Shown: positions 36,416 through 45,768 of the stretch, in pieces
Numbering within the stretch: the stretch's first letter is position 1
Layout of the letters: each line of letters opens with the position of its first letter
NCBI RefSeq assembly: GCF_900177515.1
Contig: NZ_FXAK01000009.1
Location: forward strand, 310,001 to 374,000
Length of the DNA: 64,000 nucleotides
Origin: Azospirillum oryzae
Lineage (GTDB): Bacteria > Pseudomonadota > Alphaproteobacteria > Azospirillales > Azospirillaceae
Direction: 5' to 3'
Position numbers and translations under genes: made by a program
Notes under the pieces: model-generated
The model's input: the letters and a program-made list of their open reading frames with translations, nothing else
Told to the model about the DNA's origin: nothing
The model's database searches: none

Positions 36416-37690
36416 ATGTCCCAAACACGCCCCACCGGCTTGCCGCCCGGCATGGACGAGGTCGCCCGCCTGACCCAGGCCGGCCGGCTCACCGAGGCGA
36501 CTGGCCTGATCCAGCGCCTGCTGCGGGGAGAGGGCGCAACCGAACCTGCGGCAGTTCCAGCCGCCGTGCCGGACCCGACCGTGCTGGAGGGAGAGTTCGT
36601 GCGCCTCGATGCCGCTCCCGGACCTCAGGCCCGGAGCGCCACCAAGGATCACGTGCGACCAGCCGGCAAGATGGCAGGAAACTGGTCCGGAAAGGGCGCG
36701 AGGACCGGCCTGGGCGAGACCCTGCGCGGCCTTGCGGCGCGCCTACAGACGACGGGGTTTCAGGGTGGCGGAACCGGTACTCCGCGCCCGCCCGCCGAAC
36801 CGCTGCCGGATGGCGCATCCTTCGCGACCGCGTCCCACAGCGGGGCGTCGGGGACGCGGGCATACAAGCTCTATGTGCCGGCCAACCGTGGCGACGGGCT
36901 GCGTCCGCTGGTGGTGATGCTGCACGGCTGCACCCAGTCACCCGACGATTTCTCCGCAGGGACCCGGATGAACGCCTTTGCCGAGCGGCACGGCATTTTC
37001 GTCGCCTATCCCGAACAGCCGGCCTCGGCCAACGCCCAACGCTGCTGGAACTGGTTCAAACCCGAAGACCAGCGCCGCGGACATGGGGAGCCCGACCTGC
37101 TGGCTGGGATCACCCGCCGGATCATCCACGACCACCCCATCGACCCGAACCGGGTTTACATTGCCGGGCTGTCGGCCGGCGGTGCCGCCGCGGCCATCAT
37201 GGGAGAGGCCTATCCCGACCTCTATGCGGCTGTTGGCGTGCATTCCGGCCTGCCTGCCGGCGCCGCGCACGATCTTCCCTCCGCCCTCGCCGTCATGCGC
37301 CAGGGCGACCGCGGGGCTATGGGCAGGGCAGGGGCAGGAAGGGCGGGTGCCGGCTACCCGGTCCCCACCATCATCTTCCACGGTGATCGCGATACCGTTG
37401 TCCATCCGCGAAACGGCGATCAGGTGGCTGCCCGGGCGGTCGCGGCAGCGGCCGGTCTCAGCACCGAGGTGCAACACGGCGAGGCTCCAGGCCGGCGTTC
37501 CTACAGCCGAACCCTGCACACCGACCCTTCCGGCCGGACGCTGTGCGAGCAGTGGGCCATCCATGGCGCCGGCCATGCCTGGGCGGGCGGTAGCCCCACC
37601 GGCTCCTACACCGACCCGCAGGGGCCGGACGCCACGGCGGAGATGCTGCGCTACTTTCTGGAGCACCGGCTGCGAACCGCGTCGGTCTGA
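36416..37690 (+). CDS. PHB depolymerase-family esterase
   Basis: 424 aa. An N-terminal about 140-residue region (helical MDEVARLTQAGRLTEATGLI then a low-complexity linker) precedes an alpha/beta-hydrolase domain starting at RAYKLYVPANRGD-like sequence. HGCTQSPDDFSAG is the oxyanion region; lipase box GLSAGG has Ser253; HGDRDTVVHPRNGDQ contributes the Asp; GAGHAWAGG the His. No signal peptide is evident. Cleaves short-chain polyhydroxyalkanoate or similar polyesters. Follows the RHH gene by 53 bp. Confidence 0.88.
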   Translation: MSQTRPTGLPPGMDEVARLTQAGRLTEATGLIQRLLRGEGATEPAAVPAAVPDPTVLEGEFVRLDAAPGPQARSATKDHVRPAGKMAGNWSGKGARTGLGETLRGLAARLQTTGFQGGGTGTPRPPAEPLPDGASFATASHSGASGTRAYKLYVPANRGDGLRPLVVMLHGCTQSPDDFSAGTRMNAFAERHGIFVAYPEQPASANAQRCWNWFKPEDQRRGHGEPDLLAGITRRIIHDHPIDPNRVYIAGLSAGGAAAAIMGEAYPDLYAAVGVHSGLPAGAAHDLPSALAVMRQGDRGAMGRAGAGRAGAGYPVPTIIFHGDRDTVVHPRNGDQVAARAVAAAAGLSTEVQHGEAPGRRSYSRTLHTDPSGRTLCEQWAIHGAGHAWAGGSPTGSYTDPQGPDATAEMLRYFLEHRLRTASV

Positions 37691-38624
37691 CGACCGCCGG
37701 CATCAAAGCCAGCCCACTTACAGGTGCAGCCGTCGCCCCGACGGTCCGAGACTTCTTGGGAGGGCAGGGCGGAGATCCGCATTACTCCGCCCCGGCCGCC
37801 ACATCAGGTCCGCTCGCCGATGGTCAGCGCGATGGCACTGACCGAGGCGATGGAGCCTTCGATCACGTCGCCGGACGCGCAAGGTCATTTGATCACCGGC
37901 GTAACAGGGCGCAGTCCGTCAGAACGCCGGGTTGTGCACCAAAGCCCCTGCGGATCAGTTGCGCGGTGCCTCACCGGACGGCCGAGATCGGTGGCCAGCG
38001 ATGGACGAAGCCGGCACCGCGCTCCAATTGCCGGCCGAAGCGGATCAATCGCCGCTCCTCGCCCGGACGCGCGATCAGTTGCAGGCCGCAGGGAAGCCCG
38101 TCGCAGTCGTCCCGGAGCGGCGGCAGCAGGGAGGTCGGATCGTCTGCATCCATGCCGGCGATGGTGCCGAGCATCAGGGCACAGTCAGCGGTATCGCGCG
38201 CAATCACCCCATGCGTCGCCAGCGTGTCCCAGCCCAGCGCCAGTTTCGGCGCCGGAACCAGTCCGGGCGTCGGCCGGATCGAAGCGACGCCGCAGAAGCT
38301 CGCCGGCACATGGTCGGCGTAAATCCCCGAACCATAGGTCGTGCGGATGCCGGCAGTGTCGGTCAGGTCCTTCAGCGCCACCGGCACTCCATGCAGCGGC
38401 CCGACCGGCCGTCCCGTCCGCGCCAGCGTGGCGTCCAGGTCCTCGGCCCGCGCCAGCGCCTTGTCCGCGGCAACGGTGATGAAGGCGGACAGGGCGGAAT
38501 CGGTCGCCGCGATGCGATCCAAATGCGCCTCCACCACCGCGCGGGCCGAGAGCTCCCCACAGGCCAAACGCGCCGCCAAGGCAGCCGCGCTGTCCCGCCA
38601 CAAGACGTCGTTCTGCACAGACAT
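37691..38624 (-). pseudogene. Amidase-signature enzyme with two internal deletions (CDS remnant 37971-38624)
   Basis: The open frame 37971-38624 encodes 217 aa of a family normally about 450 aa. The N-terminus with catalytic Lys (HGVPVALKDL) is intact, then the sequence jumps from YADHVPA straight to SFCGVASIRPTPGLVPAPK, losing the cis-Ser/Ser nucleophile segment, and again from DADDPTSLL to PPLRDDCDGLPCGLQLIA, losing about 200 residues. Both junctions keep frame, but the enzyme cannot be active. The stretch 37691-37970 shows no recognisable gene. Confidence 0.78.
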
Positions 38625-38828
38625 CCATCAATCTCCCAGCGATGGCGCCAAAAGCGGCAATTGCATCCGGTTCCCGCCCAAGACGGCGGCACGCTTGGTT
38701 CCATGGCACAGGCGAGTACGATCAAAAATACGACTATCACGTTGTTATAAATAAGAAAAATAGAAATCGGCATGCCATTTGCTAAACGAGGAGCGATCGA
38801 ACGGCAACGCGAAAGGGATGGTGCAGCC

Positions 38829-39947
38829 ATGGTCAGTGCCTCGCGAAACGGCCCGGCTTCCCAGCGCGGGCAGACGCTCCTCCTGGATGGGATCACCCAG
38901 CGGTACGGCACATCGCTTGCCGTGAACGAGGTGACGCTCGACATTCGCGGCGGCGAGCTGGTGGCGCTGCTCGGTCCGTCGGGCTGCGGGAAGACGACCC
39001 TGCTGCGGATCATCGCCGGTTTCCTGGCTCAGACGAAGGGCCATGTGATGATCGGCGGACAGAGCGTGGACGGCCTGCCGCCCAACCGCCGCTCCGTCGG
39101 CATCGTCTTCCAGAACTACGCGCTGTTCCCGCACATGACGGTGGCGGAGAATGTCGCCTACGGGCTGGATGCGCGCGGTGTCGACCGCGCCACCCAGCGC
39201 AGCGAGGCGCAGCGGATGCTCGACATGGTGAAGCTGGGCCATCTGGGCGAGCGCACGCCGCGCCAGCTGTCCGGCGGCCAGCAGCAGCGCGTGGCGCTGG
39301 CCCGCGCGCTTGCGGTCAACCCGTCGATCCTGTTGCTGGACGAACCCTTCGCGGCACTGGACAAGAATCTGCGCCTCGACATGCAGATCGAAGTGAAACG
39401 GATCCAGCGCCTGTCCGGCATCACCACCATCCTCGTCACCCACGACCAGGAGGAGGCGCTGTCGATGGCCGACCGCGTTGCGGTGCTGAGCCAGGGCCGG
39501 CTGGAGCAGTTCTCGCCGCCGACCGAGATCTACGACGCGCCCGACAGCCTGTTCGTCAACACCTTCGTCGGCTCGGCCAACCTGCTGGGCGGCGTGCTGG
39601 TCGACTGCGACCGCACCGCCGGCCGTGTGCGGCTGGACGCCGGCGGCATGGTCGAAACGCGTGCGCCCAAGGGCGATCTGCGCCCCGGCGCCCGTGTCAC
39701 CGTCTGCCTGCGCCCGGAACATCTGAGCGTCGATCCGGCCGCGACCGATGTCGATACGCTGAACGGCGTGGTGGAGATGGGGTTGCCGCTGGGCGCCACC
39801 GTCGTCCATGAGATCCGCATCGGCGACGGCAGCGCCGTCAAGGTGTCCGAGCCGCGCATCCAGCGCGCCGAACTGCTGGCCCCCGGCACGCCGGTGCGCC
39901 TCGCCCCGGTCGCCCCCCGCCTCGCCTCGGTCTTCGCCGCGGCCTGA
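38829..39947 (+). CDS. Spermidine/putrescine-type ABC transporter ATP-binding protein (PotA-like)
   Basis: 372 aa. Walker A GPSGCGKTT, Q-loop FQNYALFPHMTVAENVAYGL, signature QLSGGQQQRVALARAL, Walker B ILLLDEPFAALDKNLR, switch His VTHDQEEA, and a C-terminal TOBE domain (residues about 270-372). The ATG at 38829 is chosen for alignment with the family; an in-frame ATG at 38772 would add 19 residues with a poor SD. First gene of a four-gene importer operon; the 204-bp upstream gap is AT-rich near 38720-38760 and probably holds the promoter. Confidence 0.92.
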   Translation: MVSASRNGPASQRGQTLLLDGITQRYGTSLAVNEVTLDIRGGELVALLGPSGCGKTTLLRIIAGFLAQTKGHVMIGGQSVDGLPPNRRSVGIVFQNYALFPHMTVAENVAYGLDARGVDRATQRSEAQRMLDMVKLGHLGERTPRQLSGGQQQRVALARALAVNPSILLLDEPFAALDKNLRLDMQIEVKRIQRLSGITTILVTHDQEEALSMADRVAVLSQGRLEQFSPPTEIYDAPDSLFVNTFVGSANLLGGVLVDCDRTAGRVRLDAGGMVETRAPKGDLRPGARVTVCLRPEHLSVDPAATDVDTLNGVVEMGLPLGATVVHEIRIGDGSAVKVSEPRIQRAELLAPGTPVRLAPVAPRLASVFAAA

Positions 39948-39993
39948 AATCCCCTCCGATCCACCCACCTCCTCTCACCTTCAGGAGTGAACG

Positions 39994-41040
39994 ATGCTGC
40001 TGACCCGCCGCAATCTGATGCAGACGGCGCTGACGCTGGGTGCCATGCACGCCTTTCCCGGCCTGACCTGGGCGCAGGCGCGCCCGCTGGTCTTCGCCAC
40101 CTTCACCGGCAGCTGGGAGGAGGCGCACCGCGCCGTGCTCGTCCCCGCCTTCCGCAAGGCGGCGGGCGACGCCAACATCGTGCTCGACCCGATGCTGTCG
40201 GTCGATCAGATCGCCAAGGTGAACGCCGCCAAGTCCAACCCGCCGATCGACGTCATGCTGCATGATCCGGGACCGGCGCTGCAGGCCATCGCACAGGATC
40301 TGGTCGAACCCTATCCGGTCGACAAGAGCGCCTATTACAAGGACCTGATCCCGGCGGCGCAGGAGGCGATGGGGCCGGCGCCCTTCTTCCAGGTGGTCGG
40401 GCTGACCTACAACCCGGAGACCATCAAGACGCCGCCGACCAGCTGGGCCGATCTGTGGAAGCCGGAATACAAGGGCCGTGTCGGCATCACCAACATGAAC
40501 TCGACGCTCGGCACCGGCTTCATGGTCGAGCTCGCCAAGATGCATGGCGGATCGGAATCCAACATCGATCCAGCCTTCAAGGCCATCGAGGCGCTGCGGC
40601 CCAGCCTCGCCGCCGTCGCCGCCAATCCGGGGCAGCTCGCCACCCTGTTCCAGCAGGGCCAGATCGACATCAGCCCCGGCAATTTCAACGCCATCCAGAT
40701 CCTGAAGGCGCGCGGCGTGCCGGTGGAGTTCGTCGCCCCGAAGGAGGGCGCCATCGCCTTCAAGACGACGATCCACATCGTCAAGAACTCTCCCAACAAG
40801 GAGCTGGCCTTCAAGCTGATCGAGGCCGCGCTGTCGCCGGAGGTGCAGGCGACGCTGATGGAGGAGCCGTACCTGATCGTGCCGACCAACACCAAGGTTG
40901 CGATGAAGGGCGAGATCGCTAAGGCGCTGGCCAAGGACCATGCCGAGATCGCGAAGAATTTCGTCTTCCAGGATTGGGGCAAGATCAACGAGCAGCGCGC
41001 CGCCTGGATCGAGCGGTTCAACCGCGAAATCCGCGTCTGA
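39994..41040 (+). CDS. ABC transporter substrate-binding protein (PotD/type 2 extracellular)
   Basis: 348 aa. A Tat-like signal TRRNLMQTALTLGAMHAFPG with cleavage near TWAQA; mature protein starts ARPLVFATFTGSWEEAH, contains NPPIDVMLHDPGPA, and PTSWADLWKPEYKGRVGI typical of the polyamine/Fe/2-aminoethylphosphonate binding group. Ligand not predictable; context of neighbouring amide genes suggests an organic nitrogen compound. SD CAGGAG. Confidence 0.91.
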   Translation: MLLTRRNLMQTALTLGAMHAFPGLTWAQARPLVFATFTGSWEEAHRAVLVPAFRKAAGDANIVLDPMLSVDQIAKVNAAKSNPPIDVMLHDPGPALQAIAQDLVEPYPVDKSAYYKDLIPAAQEAMGPAPFFQVVGLTYNPETIKTPPTSWADLWKPEYKGRVGITNMNSTLGTGFMVELAKMHGGSESNIDPAFKAIEALRPSLAAVAANPGQLATLFQQGQIDISPGNFNAIQILKARGVPVEFVAPKEGAIAFKTTIHIVKNSPNKELAFKLIEAALSPEVQATLMEEPYLIVPTNTKVAMKGEIAKALAKDHAEIAKNFVFQDWGKINEQRAAWIERFNREIRV

Positions 41041-41078
41041 CCTGACCACCCAAGCCCGCCAGCCGGAGGAGGCGCCCC

Positions 41079-41936
41079 ATGGCCGCGACGTTGCGCGACG
41101 TCACCACCTACGACCTGAAGCTCGCGGCTCCGCTGGCGGCGGGCTTCGTCCTGTTCTTCGTCACCCCGCTGGTCATCCTGCTGGCGCTGAGTTTCCAGAC
41201 TGACCCGCAGGGCGGCCATTACGGGCTGTCCCAGTATGTCAATTTCCTGGGCGACCGCTTTAGCCTGGGGGTGCTGGGATCGACCCTGTGGCTGGGGGTG
41301 AAGGTGACGGCGCTGACCCTGCTGCTGGGCTATCCGGTGGCATGGCTGCATCAGCGCTCCCCCGGCTGGGCCAGGGGCGTCATTATGCTGTTCGTGCTGC
41401 TGCCGCTGCTGACCAGCGTGGTGGTGCGCACCTTCGCCTGGGTCGTGATCCTGGGCCGCCAGGGCATCGTCAACGCCTCGCTGTCCTGGCTCGGGCTGAT
41501 CGACACGCCGCTGAAGCTGCTCTACACCGAAGGCGGAGTCGTGGTGGCGCTGGCCCAGGTGCAGATGCCGCTGATGGTGCTGCCGATCATCACGGCTCTG
41601 AGCCGCATCGACCCGAACCTCGCCGATGCGTCCTCGGTGCTGGGGGCCGGGCACTGGCGGACCTTCCGCAAGGTGATCCTGCCGCTGTCGCTGCCGGGGA
41701 TCGTCGCCGGCTGCCTGCTGACCTATGCCGCGGCGATCACCGCCTTCATCACCCAGAGCCTGATCGGCGGCGGCCAGATGCTGTTCATGCCGATGTACAT
41801 CTACCAGCAGGCCTCGACCCTGCAGAACTGGCCGTTCGCAGCGGCGATCTCCATCGTCTTCCTGGTGGCGGTGCTGGTGGTCGTGTCGATCTTCAACGCG
41901 CTGGGCCGCCTGTCGCGCGGCTATGCCAACGCCTGA
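41079..41936 (+). CDS. ABC transporter permease (PotB-like)
   Basis: 285 aa, six membrane helices. The EAA-type cytoplasmic loop LADASSVLGAGHWRTFRKVILPLSLPGIVAG near residues 178-208 contacts the ATPase. SD GGAGGAGG. Partner of the next permease. Confidence 0.92.
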   Translation: MAATLRDVTTYDLKLAAPLAAGFVLFFVTPLVILLALSFQTDPQGGHYGLSQYVNFLGDRFSLGVLGSTLWLGVKVTALTLLLGYPVAWLHQRSPGWARGVIMLFVLLPLLTSVVVRTFAWVVILGRQGIVNASLSWLGLIDTPLKLLYTEGGVVVALAQVQMPLMVLPIITALSRIDPNLADASSVLGAGHWRTFRKVILPLSLPGIVAGCLLTYAAAITAFITQSLIGGGQMLFMPMYIYQQASTLQNWPFAAAISIVFLVAVLVVVSIFNALGRLSRGYANA

Positions 41937-41951
41937 CGAGGGGAGGAAGCG

Positions 41952-42788
41952 ATGTCCAAACCCGCCATTTCCAACACCGCCGGACGCCGCATCGATCTCG
42001 ACGCGCTCAGTTTCCGCATCGTCATGACCGGGATCGCGCTGCTGGCGCTGGTCCTGCTGGTCGCACCGACGGTGGTGGTGATCTGGGTGTCCTTCACCAG
42101 CGGCTATTCGCTGAAATTCCCGCCGCCCGGCTATTCGCTGCGCTGGTATGTCGAACTTTGGAACGCCTGGCAGCTCCAGTTCGCGCTGATGAACAGCCTT
42201 AAGGTGGCGGCCTGGGCGACCGGCCTGTCGATCCTGCTGGGGGTCTCCGCCTCGCTGGGCATCGCGCGGTCGCCGACACTGACGGCACGGGTGCTGGACA
42301 GCCTGTTCCTGTCGCCGCTGGTACTGCCGGCGCTGGCCTTCGGCCTGTCGTCGCTGATGTTCTTTTCGATGATCGGGGTGCCGGTGTCGCCGCTGACTCT
42401 GATCATCGGCCACACCGTGGTATCGGTGCCTTTCGTCGTGCGCAACACGGTGGCGTCGCTGGCCCAGATGAATCCGTCGCTGCTGGAGGCGTCGGCCAGC
42501 CTGGGCGGCGGGCGCTGGTACGGCTTCCGCCGGGTCACCCTGCCGCTGATCCGGCCCGGCATCATGGCCGGCGGCTTCATCGCCTTCATGGCGTCCTTCG
42601 ATAATGTTCCCGTCTCGCTGTTCCTGCGCGACGCCGCCACCGACATGCTGCCGATCCGCATGTGGCAGGATCTGGAAGGCCGGCTGGACGTCACCGTTGC
42701 GGCGCTGTCCGGCATCCTGATCGTCGCCACCATCGCCCTGATGCTGGCGATGGAACGCGTCGCCGGCCTGTCCAAACGGTTGACCTGA
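41952..42788 (+). CDS. ABC transporter permease (PotC-like)
   Basis: 278 aa, six membrane helices. EAA loop LLEASASLGGGRWYGFRRVTLP; N-terminal membrane helix followed by SFTSGYSLKFPPPGYSLRWY is typical of PotC-type permeases. Starts 15 bp after the PotB-like gene, SD GGGAGG. Converges on the transthyretin-like gene. Confidence 0.92.
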   Translation: MSKPAISNTAGRRIDLDALSFRIVMTGIALLALVLLVAPTVVVIWVSFTSGYSLKFPPPGYSLRWYVELWNAWQLQFALMNSLKVAAWATGLSILLGVSASLGIARSPTLTARVLDSLFLSPLVLPALAFGLSSLMFFSMIGVPVSPLTLIIGHTVVSVPFVVRNTVASLAQMNPSLLEASASLGGGRWYGFRRVTLPLIRPGIMAGGFIAFMASFDNVPVSLFLRDAATDMLPIRMWQDLEGRLDVTVAALSGILIVATIALMLAMERVAGLSKRLT

Positions 42789-42812
42789 GCCCTGTCTTGT
42801 TCTCAGAAATGG

Positions 42813-43166
42813 TTATACACCCAGAAAGAGCGAAACTCCGTAGGGCGTGAATTTGAAGGGCAGATGCAGATGGCGGCCGGGATCGGTAACGACGAAGCGG
42901 AAGGGCACGATGTCGAGGAAGCGGGTCTGCTCCTCGGCGTAGCCTGCCGTGCGCAGCCAGTCGCCGACATGGAACAGCACCTCGTGCGGGCCGGCGGTGA
43001 CTCCCTCGCCGCGAACGGTGGGATGGTCGAGTTGGCCGTTGGCGCCGAGTTCCCCCGCCGCCAGCAGCCGCCGTTCGGGCGTGAGCGCGTGAAGTTCAAC
43101 CCGCATGCCCTCGGCGGCGACGCCGCGCGCCACATCCACGCCGTGGATCGAAATTCCGCCCGCCAT
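42813..43166 (-). CDS. Transthyretin-like protein, divergent hydroxyisourate hydrolase homologue
   Basis: 117 aa, full length of 5-hydroxyisourate hydrolases: ISIHGVDVARG at the N-terminus with His8, and a C-terminal core FLDIVPFRFVVTDPGRHLHLPF with His101. However the catalytic Arg of the family motif is Gln45 (GANGQLDHP), and the invariant terminal YRGS is replaced by FLGV. These losses argue it is not a standard HIU hydrolase and may act on another ring amide or be non-catalytic. Divergent from the MFS-amidase-GntR genes with only 26 bp between starts. Confidence 0.82.
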   Translation of the reverse strand: MAGGISIHGVDVARGVAAEGMRVELHALTPERRLLAAGELGANGQLDHPTVRGEGVTAGPHEVLFHVGDWLRTAGYAEEQTRFLDIVPFRFVVTDPGRHLHLPFKFTPYGVSLFLGV

Positions 43167-43192
43167 GCCACCCTCCAGCCCGGTTCACCGAC

Positions 43193-44380
43193 ATGGTAGC
43201 CGAGGCCGAGGCCGCCGCGCCAGTGCCGCCCCTGCTGCCGGCGCTGGCGGGAATGACCGGCCTGCAGGCGCTGGTGGCGCTGGCCCTGTTCGCGCCTGGA
43301 GTGCTGGCGCCGCGGCTGGGTATCGATCCGGCCGGGCTGGGCCTGTTCACCACCACGGGCTTCTCGGTGGGCATGGCGACGTCGCTCTGCGGCGGCTTGC
43401 TGGCCGGGCGGCTGGGCTCCTTCCGAGTCGCCAGCTTCTGCGCGCTGGCGGCGGCGGCAGCCATGCTGTGCGCGGCAATCGGTGGCGGTGCCGCGGCGCT
43501 GCTGGCGGCGGGGATCGCCATCGGGCTGGCCTGCGGACCCGAGACGCCGGCCAGCGCCGCCATCCTCGGCCGGCTGGTGCGCGAGGCGGACCGGCCGATG
43601 GTGTTCTCCGTCCGCCAGACCGGCAACCAGATCGGCGCCATAGCCGGATCCCTGGCCCTGCCGGTGCTGGCCGCCGTCGCCGATCCGCGCGCCGGCTATG
43701 TCGCCATCGCCGCGCTGGCGCTGCTCTGCGTTCCGGTCTTCGAGCGGCTGCGGCCGGCCTACGATCCGCTGACCCGCAGCGCCGCCGCCGGCTTCGGGCT
43801 GGGTACGGCGCTGCGGCTGCTGTGGATCGATCCGGCTCTGCGCCGCATGGCGCTGGCTGCCTTCCCCTATTCGGCGAGCCAGTTGACGCTGAACGGCTTT
43901 TTCGTCGTCTTCGCCGTGACGGAGCTGGGGCTGGGCCATGTCGCCGCCGGGGTGGCGCTGGCCGCCGGGCAGGCGGGCGGGCTGGTGGGGCGGCTCGGCT
44001 GGGGCGTCGTCGCCTCGCACTGGATGGCGCCGCGCCTGCTGGTCGGGCTGCTGGGACTGGGCATGGCGGCGGCGTCGGTGCTGGTGGCGCTGGCCGGCGG
44101 CGCGATGCCCTTTCCGGTCCTGATGCTGGCGACCTTCCTGTTCGGACTGACCGCCAGCGGCTGGAACGGTGTGTTCCTGGCCGAGGTCGCAAGGCTGGCG
44201 CCCGTCGGCCGCATCGGCGAGGCGACGGGTGCGGTGATGGTCGGCGGCTTCGCCGGGCTGATCGCCGGTCCGGTCCTGCTGGTCGCCGCCGCCGCGCTCA
44301 GCAGCCTCGCCGCCGGCTATGTCCTGGTCGGGCTGCTGGCGGCGCTGGCCGGATTGAGCCTTTTCGGAGACAAGCGATGA
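43193..44380 (+). CDS. MFS transporter
   Basis: 395 aa with 12 predicted membrane segments. Motif-A-like LCGGLLAGRLGSFRV at about residues 65-79 and GLACGPETPASAAILGRLV are visible. CynX/NimT-like size. Overlaps the downstream amidase gene by ATGA, so a role in amide uptake or product efflux is likely. Confidence 0.85.
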   Translation: MVAEAEAAAPVPPLLPALAGMTGLQALVALALFAPGVLAPRLGIDPAGLGLFTTTGFSVGMATSLCGGLLAGRLGSFRVASFCALAAAAAMLCAAIGGGAAALLAAGIAIGLACGPETPASAAILGRLVREADRPMVFSVRQTGNQIGAIAGSLALPVLAAVADPRAGYVAIAALALLCVPVFERLRPAYDPLTRSAAAGFGLGTALRLLWIDPALRRMALAAFPYSASQLTLNGFFVVFAVTELGLGHVAAGVALAAGQAGGLVGRLGWGVVASHWMAPRLLVGLLGLGMAAASVLVALAGGAMPFPVLMLATFLFGLTASGWNGVFLAEVARLAPVGRIGEATGAVMVGGFAGLIAGPVLLVAAAALSSLAAGYVLVGLLAALAGLSLFGDKR

Positions 44381-45768
44381 CCTCACCAATTCGCGTAGCC
44401 GCTGTGGCGGAGGCCGTGCGCGGGGGCCGCAGCAGCGCCCGCGCCGAGACCCTGGCGGCGCTCGACCGCATCGCCGCCGGCAACCCGGCACTGAACGCCT
44501 TCGTCACGGTCGACGGAAACCGGGCGCTGGCCGAGGCGGAGACTGTCGACCGCCGGATCGCCGCCGGGGAAAGGCTGCCTCTGGCCGGCGTGCCAGTCGC
44601 GGTCAAGGACACCATCTGGGTTGCCGGACGGCGAGTCACCCAGGGATCGCGCCTGTTCGCCGATTTCCACGCCCCGGCGGACGCCGTCGCGGTGGAGCGC
44701 CTGCGCGCTGCCGGTGCTGTCATCCTCGGCATGGCCAACAGCTCCGAATTCGCCTGCAAGGGCGTCACCACCAACCCGCTGTTCGGGCCGACGCGCCATC
44801 CGCAGAACCCGGACCTCACCCCCGGCGGGTCGAGCGGCGGGCCGGCCGTGGCGGTGGCCGCCGGGCTGGTGCCGCTGGCGCTCGGCACCGATGCCGGCGG
44901 GTCGAGCCGCCGTCCGCCCGCCCATGTCGGCGCGGTCGGTTTCAAGCCGTCCTTCGGCGCCATTCCCTATGGTCCGGGCTTTGCCGAGCCCTTCACCGGC
45001 ATCGCCGTGATGGCGCCCATCGCCGCCGACGTCGCCGACGCGGCCCTGATGTTCGAGGCGCTGTGCGGCCCCGATCCGCGCGATCCCGACTCCGTCGCCA
45101 TCGCCGCCATGGACGGCCGGCCGCCGGATTGCCTGACCGTCGCCTGCAGCCCCCGCTTCGGCCTGGACGCGCCGGTGGACGATGCGGTGCGGCAGGCGGT
45201 GGACGGCGCGGTCGAAGCGCTGGAACGGGCGGGTGTCCGCATCGTCCGGCGCGATCCGACTTGGCCGGACGGGGTAACGGAAACGGCGCTGATGCCCTTG
45301 CAGCATGCAGGGCTGGCCGCCCTTTACGGCGAAGCCTTCCGCCGCGACCCGGCCCTGTTCGATCCCGACATCGCCGTGCAGATCGAACGCGGCCTGAGCC
45401 TGACCGGCGCGGAGGTCGCGGCGGCACAGCTGCTGGGTGTAGAGGTGGCGCGTTCGCTTGCCGGATACTTCACGGGTGTCGATCTGCTGATCGGTCCGAC
45501 GACGCCATGCGTCGCCTGGCCGCTCGATCGGCTGGGGCCGGAGACCATCGGCGGTCAGGCGGTGCCGCCGAGGGCGCATGCCGTCTTCACCCCGCTGTTC
45601 AACCACGCCAAGGTGCCGGCGATCAGCCTGCCCTGCGGTGCCGGTCGCGACGGCTTGCCGGTGGGGCTCCAGCTGGTGGCCCCGCGCGGGCTGGACCACC
45701 GGCTGCTGCGCTTCGCCGCCTTCACGGAAACGGTGCTCGCCGCCGGCGGGCAAGGACAACTCGGATGA
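44377..45768 (+). CDS. Amidase (amidase-signature family)
   Basis: 463 aa, complete catalytic triad: Lys77 (VPVAVKDTI), cis-Ser152 (PGGSSGG) and nucleophile Ser176 (TDAGGSSRRP). The spacing of 24 residues between the serines matches the family. Hydrolyses an amide or a ring-opened carbamoyl compound; substrate unknown. Translationally coupled on both sides (ATGA overlaps with the MFS gene and GntR gene). The long in-frame extension upstream of 44377 is a shadow of the MFS gene. Confidence 0.92.
   Translation: MTSPIRVAAVAEAVRGGRSSARAETLAALDRIAAGNPALNAFVTVDGNRALAEAETVDRRIAAGERLPLAGVPVAVKDTIWVAGRRVTQGSRLFADFHAPADAVAVERLRAAGAVILGMANSSEFACKGVTTNPLFGPTRHPQNPDLTPGGSSGGPAVAVAAGLVPLALGTDAGGSSRRPPAHVGAVGFKPSFGAIPYGPGFAEPFTGIAVMAPIAADVADAALMFEALCGPDPRDPDSVAIAAMDGRPPDCLTVACSPRFGLDAPVDDAVRQAVDGAVEALERAGVRIVRRDPTWPDGVTETALMPLQHAGLAALYGEAFRRDPALFDPDIAVQIERGLSLTGAEVAAAQLLGVEVARSLAGYFTGVDLLIGPTTPCVAWPLDRLGPETIGGQAVPPRAHAVFTPLFNHAKVPAISLPCGAGRDGLPVGLQLVAPRGLDHRLLRFAAFTETVLAAGGQGQLG

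Noticed and set aside
38772..38828. Upstream ATG start for the PotA-like ATPase
   Set aside because: Adds 19 residues without family similarity and has a poor ribosome-binding site; kept only as an alternative.
43105..44376. Apparent 424-codon N-terminal extension of the amidase
   Set aside because: It is the out-of-frame shadow of the MFS gene; the amidase starts in an ATGA overlap and aligns from there.
42803..44491. Antisense open frame of about 560 codons containing the transthyretin-like region in another frame
   Set aside because: Low-complexity Gln/Arg/His-rich translation; the real gene is the 117-aa frame 42813-43166.
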